Made by a program: the position numbers and the translations under genes
Shown here: one piece after another, positions 42,379 to 50,514 of the stretch
How the letters are laid out: the number at the start of each line of letters is the position of its first letter
How positions within the stretch are numbered: position 1 is the first letter of the stretch
Source: DAOUJI01 sp965224415
Lineage (GTDB): Bacteria > Chloroflexota > Dehalococcoidia > Lucifugimonadales > JAGWBF01
Reading direction: 5' to 3'
Assembly: GCA_965224415.1 (NCBI GenBank)
Contig: CBDCZB010000005.1
Coordinates: 248,001-312,000, forward strand
DNA length: 64,000 nt
Notes under the pieces: model-generated
The model's input: only the letters and a program-made list of their open reading frames with translations
What the model was told of the DNA's origin: nothing
Database searches by the model: none

Positions 42379-43551
42379 ATGCGCACTATACTGTATACAG
42401 GCAAAGGCGGGGTGGGCAAGACAAGCGTGTCCGCCGCCACCGCTTTGCGGGCTGCCGAACTGGGCTACAAGACCGTGGTCATGAGCACCGACACCGCCCA
42501 CAGCCTGTCCGATTCCCTCGACGTCCAGCTGGGCAACGACCCGGTCAAGGTGGCCAAAAATCTCTGGGGCCAGGAAGTGGACGTCCTCAAGGAGCTGGAC
42601 ACGCACTGGAAGGCGGTCCAAGACTGGCTTTCCGCCCTCATGCGGTGGCAGGGAGCCGAGGAAGTCATAGCGGAAGAGTTGGCCGTCCTGCCGGGCATGG
42701 AAGAGTTGGTTGCCCTCCTATACATCAACCAGTATCAGAAGCAAGGGACATATGACGTAATGGTGGTGGACTGCGCCCCCACCGGCGAGACCCTACGCCT
42801 TCTCAGCTTCCCGGACATGGCCCGTTGGTACATGAACAGGCTGTTCCCCCTGGAAAGACGGGTCATGGCGGCGCTGCGGCCCCTGGCAAGGGGAGTTATG
42901 AAGATTCCCGTGCCAGGAGTGGACGTGTTCGACACCGTGCAGTCCCTCTACATCCAACTGGAAGAGATGCGAGAGTTGTTGATGGACGGGTCTTGCTCGT
43001 CAGTCCGGCTCGTAGTAAACCCCGAGAAGATGGTCGTGAAGGAAGCCCAGCGGACTTTCACCTACCTGAACCTCTACGGCTACCAGACGGACATGGTGGT
43101 GTGCAACAAGGTGCTGCCCGAGAATTCCGACAGCGCTTTCATTGCCAACTGGAGAGAGTCCCAGGAGAAATACCTGGACATGATCCACGAGTCCTTCGAC
43201 CCGGTGCCTGTGCTGAAGGCCCCCTATATGGACCAGGAAGTGGTCGGCTTGGACTCCCTGAGGAACTTGGCCTCTCACATCTACGGGGAAGACGACCCGT
43301 CCAGGGTCTACTGCGAGGGATTGAGCCAGCAAATCATCACCACCAACGGGAAACGCATCTTGAACATCAAGCTGCCCTTCGCCTCGAAAGAGGACCTGGA
43401 CGTGATTGAGAACAACGACGAGCTGACCATACAGGTGGGGCAATACCGGAGAAACATCTTTCTGCCCAGGGCGCTCGCCGGGCTCGGTGTTGACGAGGCC
43501 CGCATGGACGGCGACAATCTGATTATAGTCTTTGGCTCAGGGACGCAATAG
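42379..43551 (+). CDS. ArsA/Get3-family ATPase
   Basis: The 390-residue protein has one deviant P-loop GKGGVGKT (8-15), the switch I segment STDTAHSL and a switch II DCAPTGETLRLLS (followed by FPDMARWYMNR). It has one nucleotide domain, like Get3 rather than the duplicated ArsA. No arsenic genes are near. Such proteins in non-arsenic contexts may handle tail-anchored or hydrophobic proteins. It is followed on the same strand by two small genes with strong ribosome sites, probably co-transcribed. Confidence 0.88.
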   Translation: MRTILYTGKGGVGKTSVSAATALRAAELGYKTVVMSTDTAHSLSDSLDVQLGNDPVKVAKNLWGQEVDVLKELDTHWKAVQDWLSALMRWQGAEEVIAEELAVLPGMEELVALLYINQYQKQGTYDVMVVDCAPTGETLRLLSFPDMARWYMNRLFPLERRVMAALRPLARGVMKIPVPGVDVFDTVQSLYIQLEEMRELLMDGSCSSVRLVVNPEKMVVKEAQRTFTYLNLYGYQTDMVVCNKVLPENSDSAFIANWRESQEKYLDMIHESFDPVPVLKAPYMDQEVVGLDSLRNLASHIYGEDDPSRVYCEGLSQQIITTNGKRILNIKLPFASKEDLDVIENNDELTIQVGQYRRNIFLPRALAGLGVDEARMDGDNLIIVFGSGTQ

Positions 43552-43575
43552 ACAAGTCCAGTCAGGAGGTTCCGA

Positions 43576-43827
43576 GTGGCAAACAGGCCTATTGAGGTCA
43601 ACTACACACCGGACGACGGCCTTACGGTGACGTTGAGGCCCGAAGCAGTCAGCTTGATACCCGAACCCGCCTCCAAGCATTTCAAGGCGGCCAACAGGGA
43701 GCTGCTCCTGGCGTTGAGGAGCTTCCTGGACAAGGCCATTGAAGTCATGGATCCCGATGAAGAGGGCGGCAGGCGTCCTCATCGAGTCCGGGTCAAGGAT
43801 GCCGCCGAGAACGAATTCCAAGCGTAG
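43576..43827 (+). CDS. Hypothetical protein, 83 aa (downstream of arsA)
   Basis: A GTG with CAGGAGG upstream opens an 83-residue frame. It has a short beta-rich N-terminus (PIEVNYTPDDGLTVTLRPEAVSL) and one long amphipathic helix (SKHFKAANRELLLALRSFLDKAIEVM), with an acidic/basic tail. No signal or membrane segment is present. It lies 24 bases after arsA and 14 before the next small gene. I do not recognise the family; tight spacing and codon use support it as real. Confidence 0.75.
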   Translation: MANRPIEVNYTPDDGLTVTLRPEAVSLIPEPASKHFKAANRELLLALRSFLDKAIEVMDPDEEGGRRPHRVRVKDAAENEFQA

Positions 43828-43841
43828 AGGTCGGAGGAGAG

Positions 43842-44051
43842 ATGGAATACCAGATCTACTGCCCCTACCACCTGAAGAACGAAAAACTGGACGTGCCAGA
43901 CGACCGTTATTTCAAGGGCGAGATGTCCTGCGTCCCGGTGGCTGATGGAGAGTCTCCCCGTCCTTTGAGCGTGACCGTGTACAGCGGCTATCTCGTCTAC
44001 GCAGATCCGTTGGAACACCCGGACTGGGAGCCGCCCCACCCCCTCTGGTAA
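43842..44051 (+). CDS. Hypothetical protein, 69 aa
   Basis: The 69-residue protein is acidic and aromatic-rich (MEYQIYCPYHLKNEKLDVPDDRYFKG ... YSGYLVYADPLEHPDWEPPHPLW), with CPYH near the start as a possible metal site. GGAGG lies before the ATG. It is the third gene in the arsA run. I cannot assign a function. Confidence 0.7.
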   Translation: MEYQIYCPYHLKNEKLDVPDDRYFKGEMSCVPVADGESPRPLSVTVYSGYLVYADPLEHPDWEPPHPLW

Positions 44052-44098
44052 CCGTAGGGTCGCCACGCGGTTCTTACACGGCTTGAAGCTGATCCTGT

Positions 44099-45361
44099 TC
44101 AGCTCGTCCTGTCTTCGGCTTGGTCCAGGAAGTCCAAGAATTCCTGGTAGCTGCCGAACCCGGACATGGTCCGTATGAAGTGCCCCAGAGACTCAGAGCG
44201 GCGGCGCAGTTCCGTCACCTGGTCTCCAATAGGGCTGACCGACGCCGGTCCGGTGGCGTATGTGCCGTGGAAGGCGAAATAGGCCTGGTTCAGTTTGCGG
44301 ATGAAATAGCCGTTGTCCATGAACACCAGCCTACGCTCCTCCATATAGTCCTCCGCTTCCTCTACTCGTCCCTGTTCCAACAGCTCGTCGACATGGAGCC
44401 GCGTTGTCCTCATTTCAGAGTTGAAGTCAAACCTGTCCGGGTCGGGGGGAGGCACCGGATGGGCCGGTCCCGACGGCAGGTGTGGGGGGTCTGGCAGCTT
44501 CTCTCCCGTGAGGGACTCATAGAGCATTCTCCCCAACTCCCTGCCGGCTATGCTTGCTGCCGTTTCGTTGAGGCTGTTCAGCTCCGGCGTCCACGACCAG
44601 GGCGCCCAACCCAAGGGGCGGAAGAACCAGTAATTGTGGAGCCACTCGTGGGCGGACAGTTCCGACGCCGACCGCAGGGAAGAGTTTCGTACGAAGGCCG
44701 GAAAAGAGCCGACCCCGCCCAAGCCCGTAACCAGGGCTGACAGGTCCTGCTCCGAGAATATCTTGGACTCCAGCCGCTCCATCTCCTCCAGAGTAATGTC
44801 TGGCTTGAGCAGGATGGAGTGGGTGCGGCTTATCGTGTCCCTCGGCGAGACCACCAGCAGCGTCGGAGGAGTGGACAGTGAAATGTCTACGGGAGGGACC
44901 AACCCTCCAAACCAGGATGCCAGTCCCGACTCTTTTAGGATTGAAGCAAGCTCAGCCTCCAGGAACTCCTCAGAGCCGGCCTTCAGCTTGCCCCTCGCCT
45001 CTCTGAGAATGTCCAGTTCGCCAGAGACGGCCATCAACCGTGCGTCTGGGCTGTCGGGCGCCCGGCCTGCCTGGAGGCGCGTCAACTCGTCTTCCAGAGT
45101 CCGAATCTCCTCTCCGAGGCTGAAATACTCCACAAGCTCCTCACGCTTCTGATCACGGCTCTTGGAAGAAGTCCCGGGGAGTAGGTCCAATGCCTTGTGC
45201 ACCCACTTGTCCGGGACGTTGGCTATCTCCCACGTGACTATATCGAACCGGTAAGGGGAAGCCGCAAGTTCGACGGGGGAAAATTGAGGCTCTCCGCTGG
45301 CGGTAGACGCCAGCAGCAACGCCAGGACTACAATGACGAGGACTCTTCTTACGCGGGCCAT
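44099..45361 (-). CDS. Putative secreted zinc metallopeptidase-like protein (HEWLH)
   Basis: The 420-residue protein has a strong signal peptide (VRRVLVIVVLALLLASTASG). A soluble region with a charged helical segment (about 65-145) follows, then A-H238-E-W-L-H242 as an HExxH zinc motif, followed 23 residues later by N265-E266-TAAS. That Glu is well placed as a third ligand (gluzincin pattern HExxH...E). The first 150 residues and the C-terminal 130 are unrecognised. It is likely a lineage-specific extracytoplasmic peptidase. The alternative is a catalytically inactive relative. It is divergent from the EF-G-like gene. Confidence 0.6.
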   Translation of the reverse strand: MARVRRVLVIVVLALLLASTASGEPQFSPVELAASPYRFDIVTWEIANVPDKWVHKALDLLPGTSSKSRDQKREELVEYFSLGEEIRTLEDELTRLQAGRAPDSPDARLMAVSGELDILREARGKLKAGSEEFLEAELASILKESGLASWFGGLVPPVDISLSTPPTLLVVSPRDTISRTHSILLKPDITLEEMERLESKIFSEQDLSALVTGLGGVGSFPAFVRNSSLRSASELSAHEWLHNYWFFRPLGWAPWSWTPELNSLNETAASIAGRELGRMLYESLTGEKLPDPPHLPSGPAHPVPPPDPDRFDFNSEMRTTRLHVDELLEQGRVEEAEDYMEERRLVFMDNGYFIRKLNQAYFAFHGTYATGPASVSPIGDQVTELRRRSESLGHFIRTMSGFGSYQEFLDFLDQAEDRTS

Positions 45362-45464
45362 CGAATAAGGTTGTATCGGCGGAAGTCACGTGCGAGCGTC
45401 CAGACCGCCGCACAAGCATAGCACAGGCAGGGTTGTGGCTTTGAGGTCATGAGCCGCGCTCAGA

Positions 45465-45494
45465 TTGCGCTAACAGGTTGGTTTTGGCTAAAAT
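45465..45494 (+). promoter_or_regulatory. Probable promoter of the EF-G-like gene
   Basis: TTGCGC (45465-45470) and TAAAAT (45489-45494) are separated by 18 bases, a weak -35 with a good -10. The ATG is 90 bases downstream and has GGGAGGA. Confidence 0.4.
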
Positions 45495-45583
45495 AGAGCA
45501 TCCCAATCAAGACCTTCCGTCGCTTCCCTAATCCTAATATCCTATCGACGGGACCCTTGTGAACACCATAGGGAGGAACTTCC

Positions 45584-47614
45584 ATGGTTGAAGCCGCAAA
45601 CATCCGCAATGTAGCTCTAGTGGGCCACGCAGGCTCTGGCAAGACCTCCCTGGCAGAAGCTGTCCTATTCGACGCCAAGGTGACCACCCGGATAGGGAAG
45701 GTCGAGGACGGCAACACGGTTTCCGACTATGAGCCGGAAGAAACCCGGCGGGTTTCCAGTGTTCAGGCCAGCCTGATTCCGTGCAACTGGAAGGATTACA
45801 AGCTGAACATCCTCGACACTCCCGGATACGACGACTTCCAAGGAGAAGTTGCGTCGGCGCTGAGGGTGGTGGAGAGCGCAGTCATCCTGGTGGCTGCCAA
45901 CGCCGGGGTCGAGGTGGGCACAGAGCGGGCGTGGAACCGTTGTGAAGCGTCCGGCATCCCCCGCCTGTTCCTCGTCAACAAGATGGACAGGGAGAACGCC
46001 GACTTCCAGCGCACCGTGGACCATATACAGTCCATTTTCGGGCGCAAGTGCGTTCCCTTCCAGATCCCGGTGGGAGCCGAACAGAGCTTCTCATCGGTTA
46101 TCAATTTGCTTAAGCCGCCAGCGGACGCCCCCGCCGACATGTCCGGGGAGATAGAGGAGGCAAGGGAAAGGCTGATAGAGGCCGTGGCGGAGTCCGACGA
46201 CGACCTGGCCACTCGCTACCTGGAAGGCGAGGAAATCAGCGAGGAAGAGTTGGCGCGTGGCGCCAAGACGGCCATCATGGAAGGCAACTTGGTCCCCATT
46301 CTGGCCGCGTCCTCAACCCGTGACATTGGTGTAGACCAGTTGATGGACGGCTTGGTCGAATACTTGCCGTCCCCCGCAGAAGCCGCCTCCCCCCACGCCG
46401 TTTCCAAGTCGGGAGACTCTGTGGAACTCAAGACGGACGCTTCGGCGCCCCTTGAGGCGTTGGTGTTCAAGACCACCGCCGACCCCTTTGTAGGCAAGCT
46501 GTCTGTCTTCCGAGTGTACCAGGGGACCCTGAAGAGCAACTCGGAGGTCTGGAACCAGGACAAGGAACAGTCTGAGCGAATCGGTCAGGTGTTCCTCCTG
46601 AGGGGCAAGACGCAAGAACAAGTCCAGGAGATAGGCGCGGGAGACATCGGAGCCATATCCAAGCTGACCGCAACGGTGACGGGAAACTCCCTGTGCCAGA
46701 AGGAGAACGCCGTCACCTTCGACCCCATCGAGGTCCCGGTTGGGTATTACACGATGGCGGTGGCGCCCAAGACCAAGGCCGACGTTGAAAAGATGTCACA
46801 GGCACTGGGCCGCATCGTTGAAGAAGACCCCAGCCTCCGGATCACGAGAGACCCGGGCACAGGCGAAACACTGATTTCTGGACTGGGCGACGTCCACCTG
46901 GACACCGCCGTAGACCGTATCCAGCGTAAGTTCGGCGCTGAATTGGAAACTCAAATCCCCAAGGTGCCCTACCGGGAAACCATCACGTCAATCGCCAACG
47001 CCGAGTACAAGCACAAGAAGCAGACCGGCGGGCACGGCCAGTACGGCCACGTGCTGATTCGTTTGGAGCCCGTCGAGCGGGGAGAAGGCTTCCAGTTCGC
47101 CCAGGAAGTGGTGGGAGGCTCCATACCTCGCGAGTATATACCGGCTGTAGAGAAGGGAGTCGTCAAGACTCTGCAAGAAGGGGTGGTGGCCGGATTCCCG
47201 GTGGTGGACGTGAAGGCGGTGCTCTACGACGGGAGCTTCCACGACGTGGACTCGTCGGGCATCAGCTTTGAAATCGCCGGCTCTTTCGCAGTGCGCAAAG
47301 GAGTCATGGACGCCAATCCCCAGCTGCTGGAACCCGTAATGCTGCTCCGGGTTACGGTCCCAGATGCGGTGACGGGCGACGTAATAGGCGACCTGAACGG
47401 GAAACGGGGCAGGATTCTTGGCATGATTCCTGGCAACGGCAGCACCGTGGTGGAAGCCGAGGTCCCTCAGGCAGAGCTCCTGCGATACGCCACCGACCTG
47501 AGGTCTATAACCCAGGGGCGCGGCGCCTACACAGTCGAGTTCGACCACTACGAGGTAGTTCCCCAGAACATTACCCAGCGAGTGATAGAAGAGGCGAAAG
47601 CAGCCAGGGCATAG
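45584..47614 (+). CDS. Elongation factor G-like GTPase (EF-G2 type)
   Basis: The 676-residue protein has G1 GHAGSGKT (14-21), DTPGYDDF and NKMD, then domain II, the IV/V domains with KQTGGHGQYGHV, and ends in a short tail. It resembles the second EF-G found alongside FusA in many bacteria: domain order is intact, but motif spacing differs from canonical EF-G (for example no histidine in switch II, which here reads DTPGYDD rather than DTPGHVD). Possible roles are ribosome recycling or stress translation. A separate canonical fusA is presumed elsewhere. Length is slightly short of the norm. Upstream promoter-like elements and GGGAGGA site are present. Confidence 0.88.
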   Translation: MVEAANIRNVALVGHAGSGKTSLAEAVLFDAKVTTRIGKVEDGNTVSDYEPEETRRVSSVQASLIPCNWKDYKLNILDTPGYDDFQGEVASALRVVESAVILVAANAGVEVGTERAWNRCEASGIPRLFLVNKMDRENADFQRTVDHIQSIFGRKCVPFQIPVGAEQSFSSVINLLKPPADAPADMSGEIEEARERLIEAVAESDDDLATRYLEGEEISEEELARGAKTAIMEGNLVPILAASSTRDIGVDQLMDGLVEYLPSPAEAASPHAVSKSGDSVELKTDASAPLEALVFKTTADPFVGKLSVFRVYQGTLKSNSEVWNQDKEQSERIGQVFLLRGKTQEQVQEIGAGDIGAISKLTATVTGNSLCQKENAVTFDPIEVPVGYYTMAVAPKTKADVEKMSQALGRIVEEDPSLRITRDPGTGETLISGLGDVHLDTAVDRIQRKFGAELETQIPKVPYRETITSIANAEYKHKKQTGGHGQYGHVLIRLEPVERGEGFQFAQEVVGGSIPREYIPAVEKGVVKTLQEGVVAGFPVVDVKAVLYDGSFHDVDSSGISFEIAGSFAVRKGVMDANPQLLEPVMLLRVTVPDAVTGDVIGDLNGKRGRILGMIPGNGSTVVEAEVPQAELLRYATDLRSITQGRGAYTVEFDHYEVVPQNITQRVIEEAKAARA

Positions 47615-47682
47615 CCGGCCGCCTTCGCGGACCTGGTCAATGGAACGTCCCCTACAGGGGCGCCGGGCCGCTGCTTAAGGCG

Positions 47683-47713
47683 TTGACATCGGCAATTTCG
47701 CCGATAGTATAGT
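47683..47713 (+). promoter_or_regulatory. Sigma-70-type promoter before the AAA ATPase
   Basis: A perfect TTGACA (47683-47688) is followed by TAGTAT (47705-47710, spacer 16), overlapping TATAGT (47708-47713, spacer 19). It lies 103 bases or more before the ATG at 47816 and after the EF-G-like stop. Confidence 0.55.
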
Positions 47714-47815
47714 GTTCATGCTTGGCCCAGGGTTCTCCCGACGCCCAATCTGTCCTCTGAATGCCCTCCGGCGCCAGCCCGACGTTGTCCATCCCTACCC
47801 GTAAGGAGCAGTGGA

Positions 47816-49216
47816 ATGCCTTCCAAGGTCAAAGCCAGGTCCATCGGGCAACTCCGCGAAAGCGGCTACAAGACCGCCCCTGTCCGCGAGGAGCTTCGCA
47901 AGAACCTGATAAAGAGCCTCAAACGCGGCAAGGAGCTGTTTGCCGGAATCGTGGGGTTCGACGACACAGTCATCCCCCAGCTTGAGAACGCTTTACTAGC
48001 CGGGCAAGACATCGTCCTGCTAGGGGAACGGGGCCAGGCCAAATCGCGGCTCATCCGACGCTTAGTGGACCTGCTGGACGACGAGATTCCCGTCATAGAC
48101 GGGTGCGAGATAAACGACGATCCCTACGACCCGATATGCCGCGCCTGCCTGGACAAAGTGGCGGACGGTGGAGACGAGGTCGAAATAAGGTGGGCGACCA
48201 GGGACTCCCGCTACTCGGAGAAGCTGGCCACTCCCGACATATCCATCGCCGACCTTATAGGCGAGATCGACCCTATCAAGGTGGCTGAAGGCCGCTATCT
48301 ATCCGACGAATTGGCGATACACTACGGCCTTATTCCCAGGACCAACCGGGGCATCTTCTCCATCAACGAGCTGCCGGACCTCGCGGAACGGATTCAGGTG
48401 GGCCTCTTCAACCTGATGGAAGAACGGGACGTACAAATCAAAGGGTACCGCATACGCCTTCCTTTGGACGTTCTGGTAGTGGCCACTGCCAACCCTGAGG
48501 ACTACACCAACCGGGGCAGAATCATCACACCTCTAAAGGACCGGTACGGCGCCCAGATCCGCACCCATTACCCCACGAACATCGACGACGAAATCTCCAT
48601 CATGGAGCAGGAACGTTCCCGGTTCCACAACGAGAAGGACATCTCCGTGCCGCCGTACATGAAGGAGATTGTGGCGGAGATCACCTTTCTGGCTCGAAAA
48701 AGCCCGGACATCAACCAGCGCTCCGGGGTTAGCGTGCGGGTCTCTATCGCCAACTACGAGACGATGATTTCAAACGCTGTACGAAGGTCCATCGTCCTAG
48801 GCGAGAAGAAAGCTTGCCCACGCGTTAGCGACTTGCCCTTTATCGTTTCCTCCTTCACCGGCAAGGTGGAAATGGAGACCTTCGAGGAAGGCAGAGAAGG
48901 CAAGACGATAGACGAACTAACCAAGAAAGCGACGCTCAACGCCTTTGGTCGCTACGTGAATGTGCAGGACCTGGACGACGTGGTCCAGCAGTTCGACGAC
49001 GGCCTGGAGGTGGAAACAGGGAGCGGAAAACCCTCCGCGCAATACGCCGACCTGGCAAAAAGTCTTCCGGGCATGGCCGCCGCCGTGAAGGACTTGGGCG
49101 CCGGAAGGTCACCTGAACTTGCAGCTTCAGCCGTGGAGTTCGTCCTGGAGGGCCTGCATCTCAGCCGACGGCTCAACAGGGACCGGTTCGAAGGCGGTTT
49201 CAGGTATAGGAGCTAA
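47816..49216 (+). CDS. ChlI/MoxR-type AAA+ ATPase with zinc-like cysteine insert
   Basis: The 466-residue protein has a Walker A-like G70-ERGQAKS77 (family GxxGxxKS), a sensor/Walker B region (IFSINELPDLAERIQVGLFNLMEERDVQIKG) and VVATANPEDYTNRGRIITPLKDRYGAQI. This is the pattern of the magnesium chelatase I subunit and related MoxR proteins. Between the P-loop and Walker B is an insert with C97 and a CRAC pair (C108, C111) that could bind zinc. ChlI relatives normally act with a VWA-domain partner, and none is encoded next to it. It is therefore not a photosynthetic chelatase by context. AAGGAG precedes the ATG. Confidence 0.8.
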   Translation: MPSKVKARSIGQLRESGYKTAPVREELRKNLIKSLKRGKELFAGIVGFDDTVIPQLENALLAGQDIVLLGERGQAKSRLIRRLVDLLDDEIPVIDGCEINDDPYDPICRACLDKVADGGDEVEIRWATRDSRYSEKLATPDISIADLIGEIDPIKVAEGRYLSDELAIHYGLIPRTNRGIFSINELPDLAERIQVGLFNLMEERDVQIKGYRIRLPLDVLVVATANPEDYTNRGRIITPLKDRYGAQIRTHYPTNIDDEISIMEQERSRFHNEKDISVPPYMKEIVAEITFLARKSPDINQRSGVSVRVSIANYETMISNAVRRSIVLGEKKACPRVSDLPFIVSSFTGKVEMETFEEGREGKTIDELTKKATLNAFGRYVNVQDLDDVVQQFDDGLEVETGSGKPSAQYADLAKSLPGMAAAVKDLGAGRSPELAASAVEFVLEGLHLSRRLNRDRFEGGFRYRS

Positions 49217-49248
49217 GCCGGATGTCCCAACTCGGAAAGCCCCTATTC

Positions 49249-49998
49249 CTAAGGGCTGTGGTCGGGTACGGTGGGGATAGCGCTTCCTTCTGGGAGCAGT
49301 CTGTATTCAACCACAGTGTTCTCTGCTACAAGAGTTCTTGCTCCCTGGTCGTCAATCTCGTAAAGAGAATACTTGTTAAGTAGTGGAGCCTCTTCTACCA
49401 GTTCGATCCTCGAAACCAGTGACTGCTGGGGCCCTTCGTCTGGGCCTCCCTGAGACGTGCGTGCCCGTTCATATATCAGGCTCTCCCTTTGGTGGAGGCT
49501 CCCCCTCCCCTTGAATTCAACATCCGGACCCTGGAGCGTCAGCAGGCCACTCCAAGTTGCGTCGACCAAACTCTCCAAACTACCCCAGTGGTCCAAGCTT
49601 TTCATATCGATCGTGATACCAGTTCCAACATCAGTGTAAACCAAGGCTCCGTCGCTAACGAGCGTGTACCCCAGCAACTCACCTTCAAGGCTTCGCATTG
49701 TTGCCACGACCGTTTCAAGTGATCCATCTTCCCCTGCTCTCAACCATTCCTCCTGTACGACCCTATCGGGATAGTCGCTGGGCCCTGGCCTGCCCTTTCG
49801 GAAGTCGTCATATTTGTAGTAGAGAGGCCGTCCTTCACGTATGCCGTCCAACAATGATTGTTTGTCCGCCTGTGTGGAGGCTGCGAGTTGAGCCGCAGTG
49901 ACTGGGCTGTTCCCAACCAGTTGCGAGATTCCTATCCAAGCACCGGCGCCAAGAGCGAGAATCAGAGCTCCGGCTGCTGCCATTCGGGCCGCGTTCAT
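49249..49998 (-). CDS. Membrane-anchored hypothetical protein, 249 aa
   Basis: The 249-residue protein has an N-terminal helix (AAAGALILALGAGAWIGISQLV) that acts as signal anchor or uncleaved signal peptide. An extracytoplasmic domain follows, rich in charged beta-like segments (LYYKYDDFRKGRPG, TLQGPDVEFKGRGSL) and ending on SAIPTVPDHSP. No lipobox cysteine is seen. AGGGGG lies before the ATG. It resembles secreted regulatory or LolA-like beta folds only loosely. I do not assign a family. The IS3 relic lies immediately upstream. Confidence 0.7.
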   Translation of the reverse strand: MNAARMAAAGALILALGAGAWIGISQLVGNSPVTAAQLAASTQADKQSLLDGIREGRPLYYKYDDFRKGRPGPSDYPDRVVQEEWLRAGEDGSLETVVATMRSLEGELLGYTLVSDGALVYTDVGTGITIDMKSLDHWGSLESLVDATWSGLLTLQGPDVEFKGRGSLHQRESLIYERARTSQGGPDEGPQQSLVSRIELVEEAPLLNKYSLYEIDDQGARTLVAENTVVEYRLLPEGSAIPTVPDHSP

Positions 49999-50152
49999 GA
50001 TAAAGCCCCCTTTTGGCGTGTCAGTTGGTTATAGGGCGCACGCAACATTCCAGTATTCGTCGGTCTCTTTCTGCGAATGGGACCTACCAATTGGGCCATC
50101 GATATGGGTGCGGTCTATCCATCGCTCCCTTATGCCAATCGGCGCCACTCGC

Positions 50153-50349
50153 TGAGGTGGGCCCCATCAATTGGACAGGTTCAGGGCCAAGTTAAGTCGG
50201 AGTCCTGATCTGTTCGCGTAGCCTACGATGGTCTCCGGCGACGACCTCCTTTCCTTAGTTTCTATCCCCCAGCCGCCCCATGATACAACTCAGTTGGAGT
50301 CTTGTACGCAAGGGCCTGGTGGGGTCGCTGGGAATTGTAGAAGCTCAAG
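50153..50349 (-). pseudogene. IS3-family insertion sequence relic (end plus transposase C-terminus)
   Basis: On the minus strand 50349-50262 encodes LSFYNSQRPHQALAYKTP-type transposase OrfB C-terminal sequence (the YNxxRPHxALxYxTP motif of the IS3 integrase core), ending at a TAG at 50264-50262. At 50153 a terminal repeat with the family look (TGAGGTGGGCCCC...AATTGGACAG) begins. The rest of the element and its other end are missing. The right side abuts an R3 repeat. It cannot be mobile on its own. Confidence 0.75.
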
Positions 50350-50425
50350 ATTCTTCACTGCACTGCGGTCCGCTTAGAATGACAGCTATGGAGGCGCCCT
50401 CGCCATCAACTCACCAAGTCTGAAC
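50348..50425 (+). repeat. Dispersed repeat family R3, third copy
   Basis: AGATTCTTCACTGCACTGCG...CTTAGAATGACA is followed by GGCGCCCTCG and CTCACCAAGTCTGAAC, matching the extended unit at 17574. Its left edge coincides with the truncation of the IS3 relic. Confidence 0.65.
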
Positions 50426-50451
50426 AGTTATTCACCTTTCAGAGACTCCCA

Positions 50452-50477
50452 TTGACTAAAGTGAAGGGTGCTATAAT
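50452..50477 (+). promoter_or_regulatory. Promoter-like pair before htpX
   Basis: TTGACT (50452-50457) and a perfect TATAAT (50472-50477) are separated by only 14 bases, shorter than normal. The -10 is good. The ATG at 50515 is 38 bases downstream with GGAAGGA. Confidence 0.35.
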
Positions 50478-50514
50478 TACATCGACGTAATTGTCGTCGG
50501 AAGGAACACAGCGG

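Noticed and set aside
42379..43551. Arsenite efflux pump ATPase
   Set aside because: The protein has a single ATPase domain, and no arsB, arsD or arsR gene is nearby.
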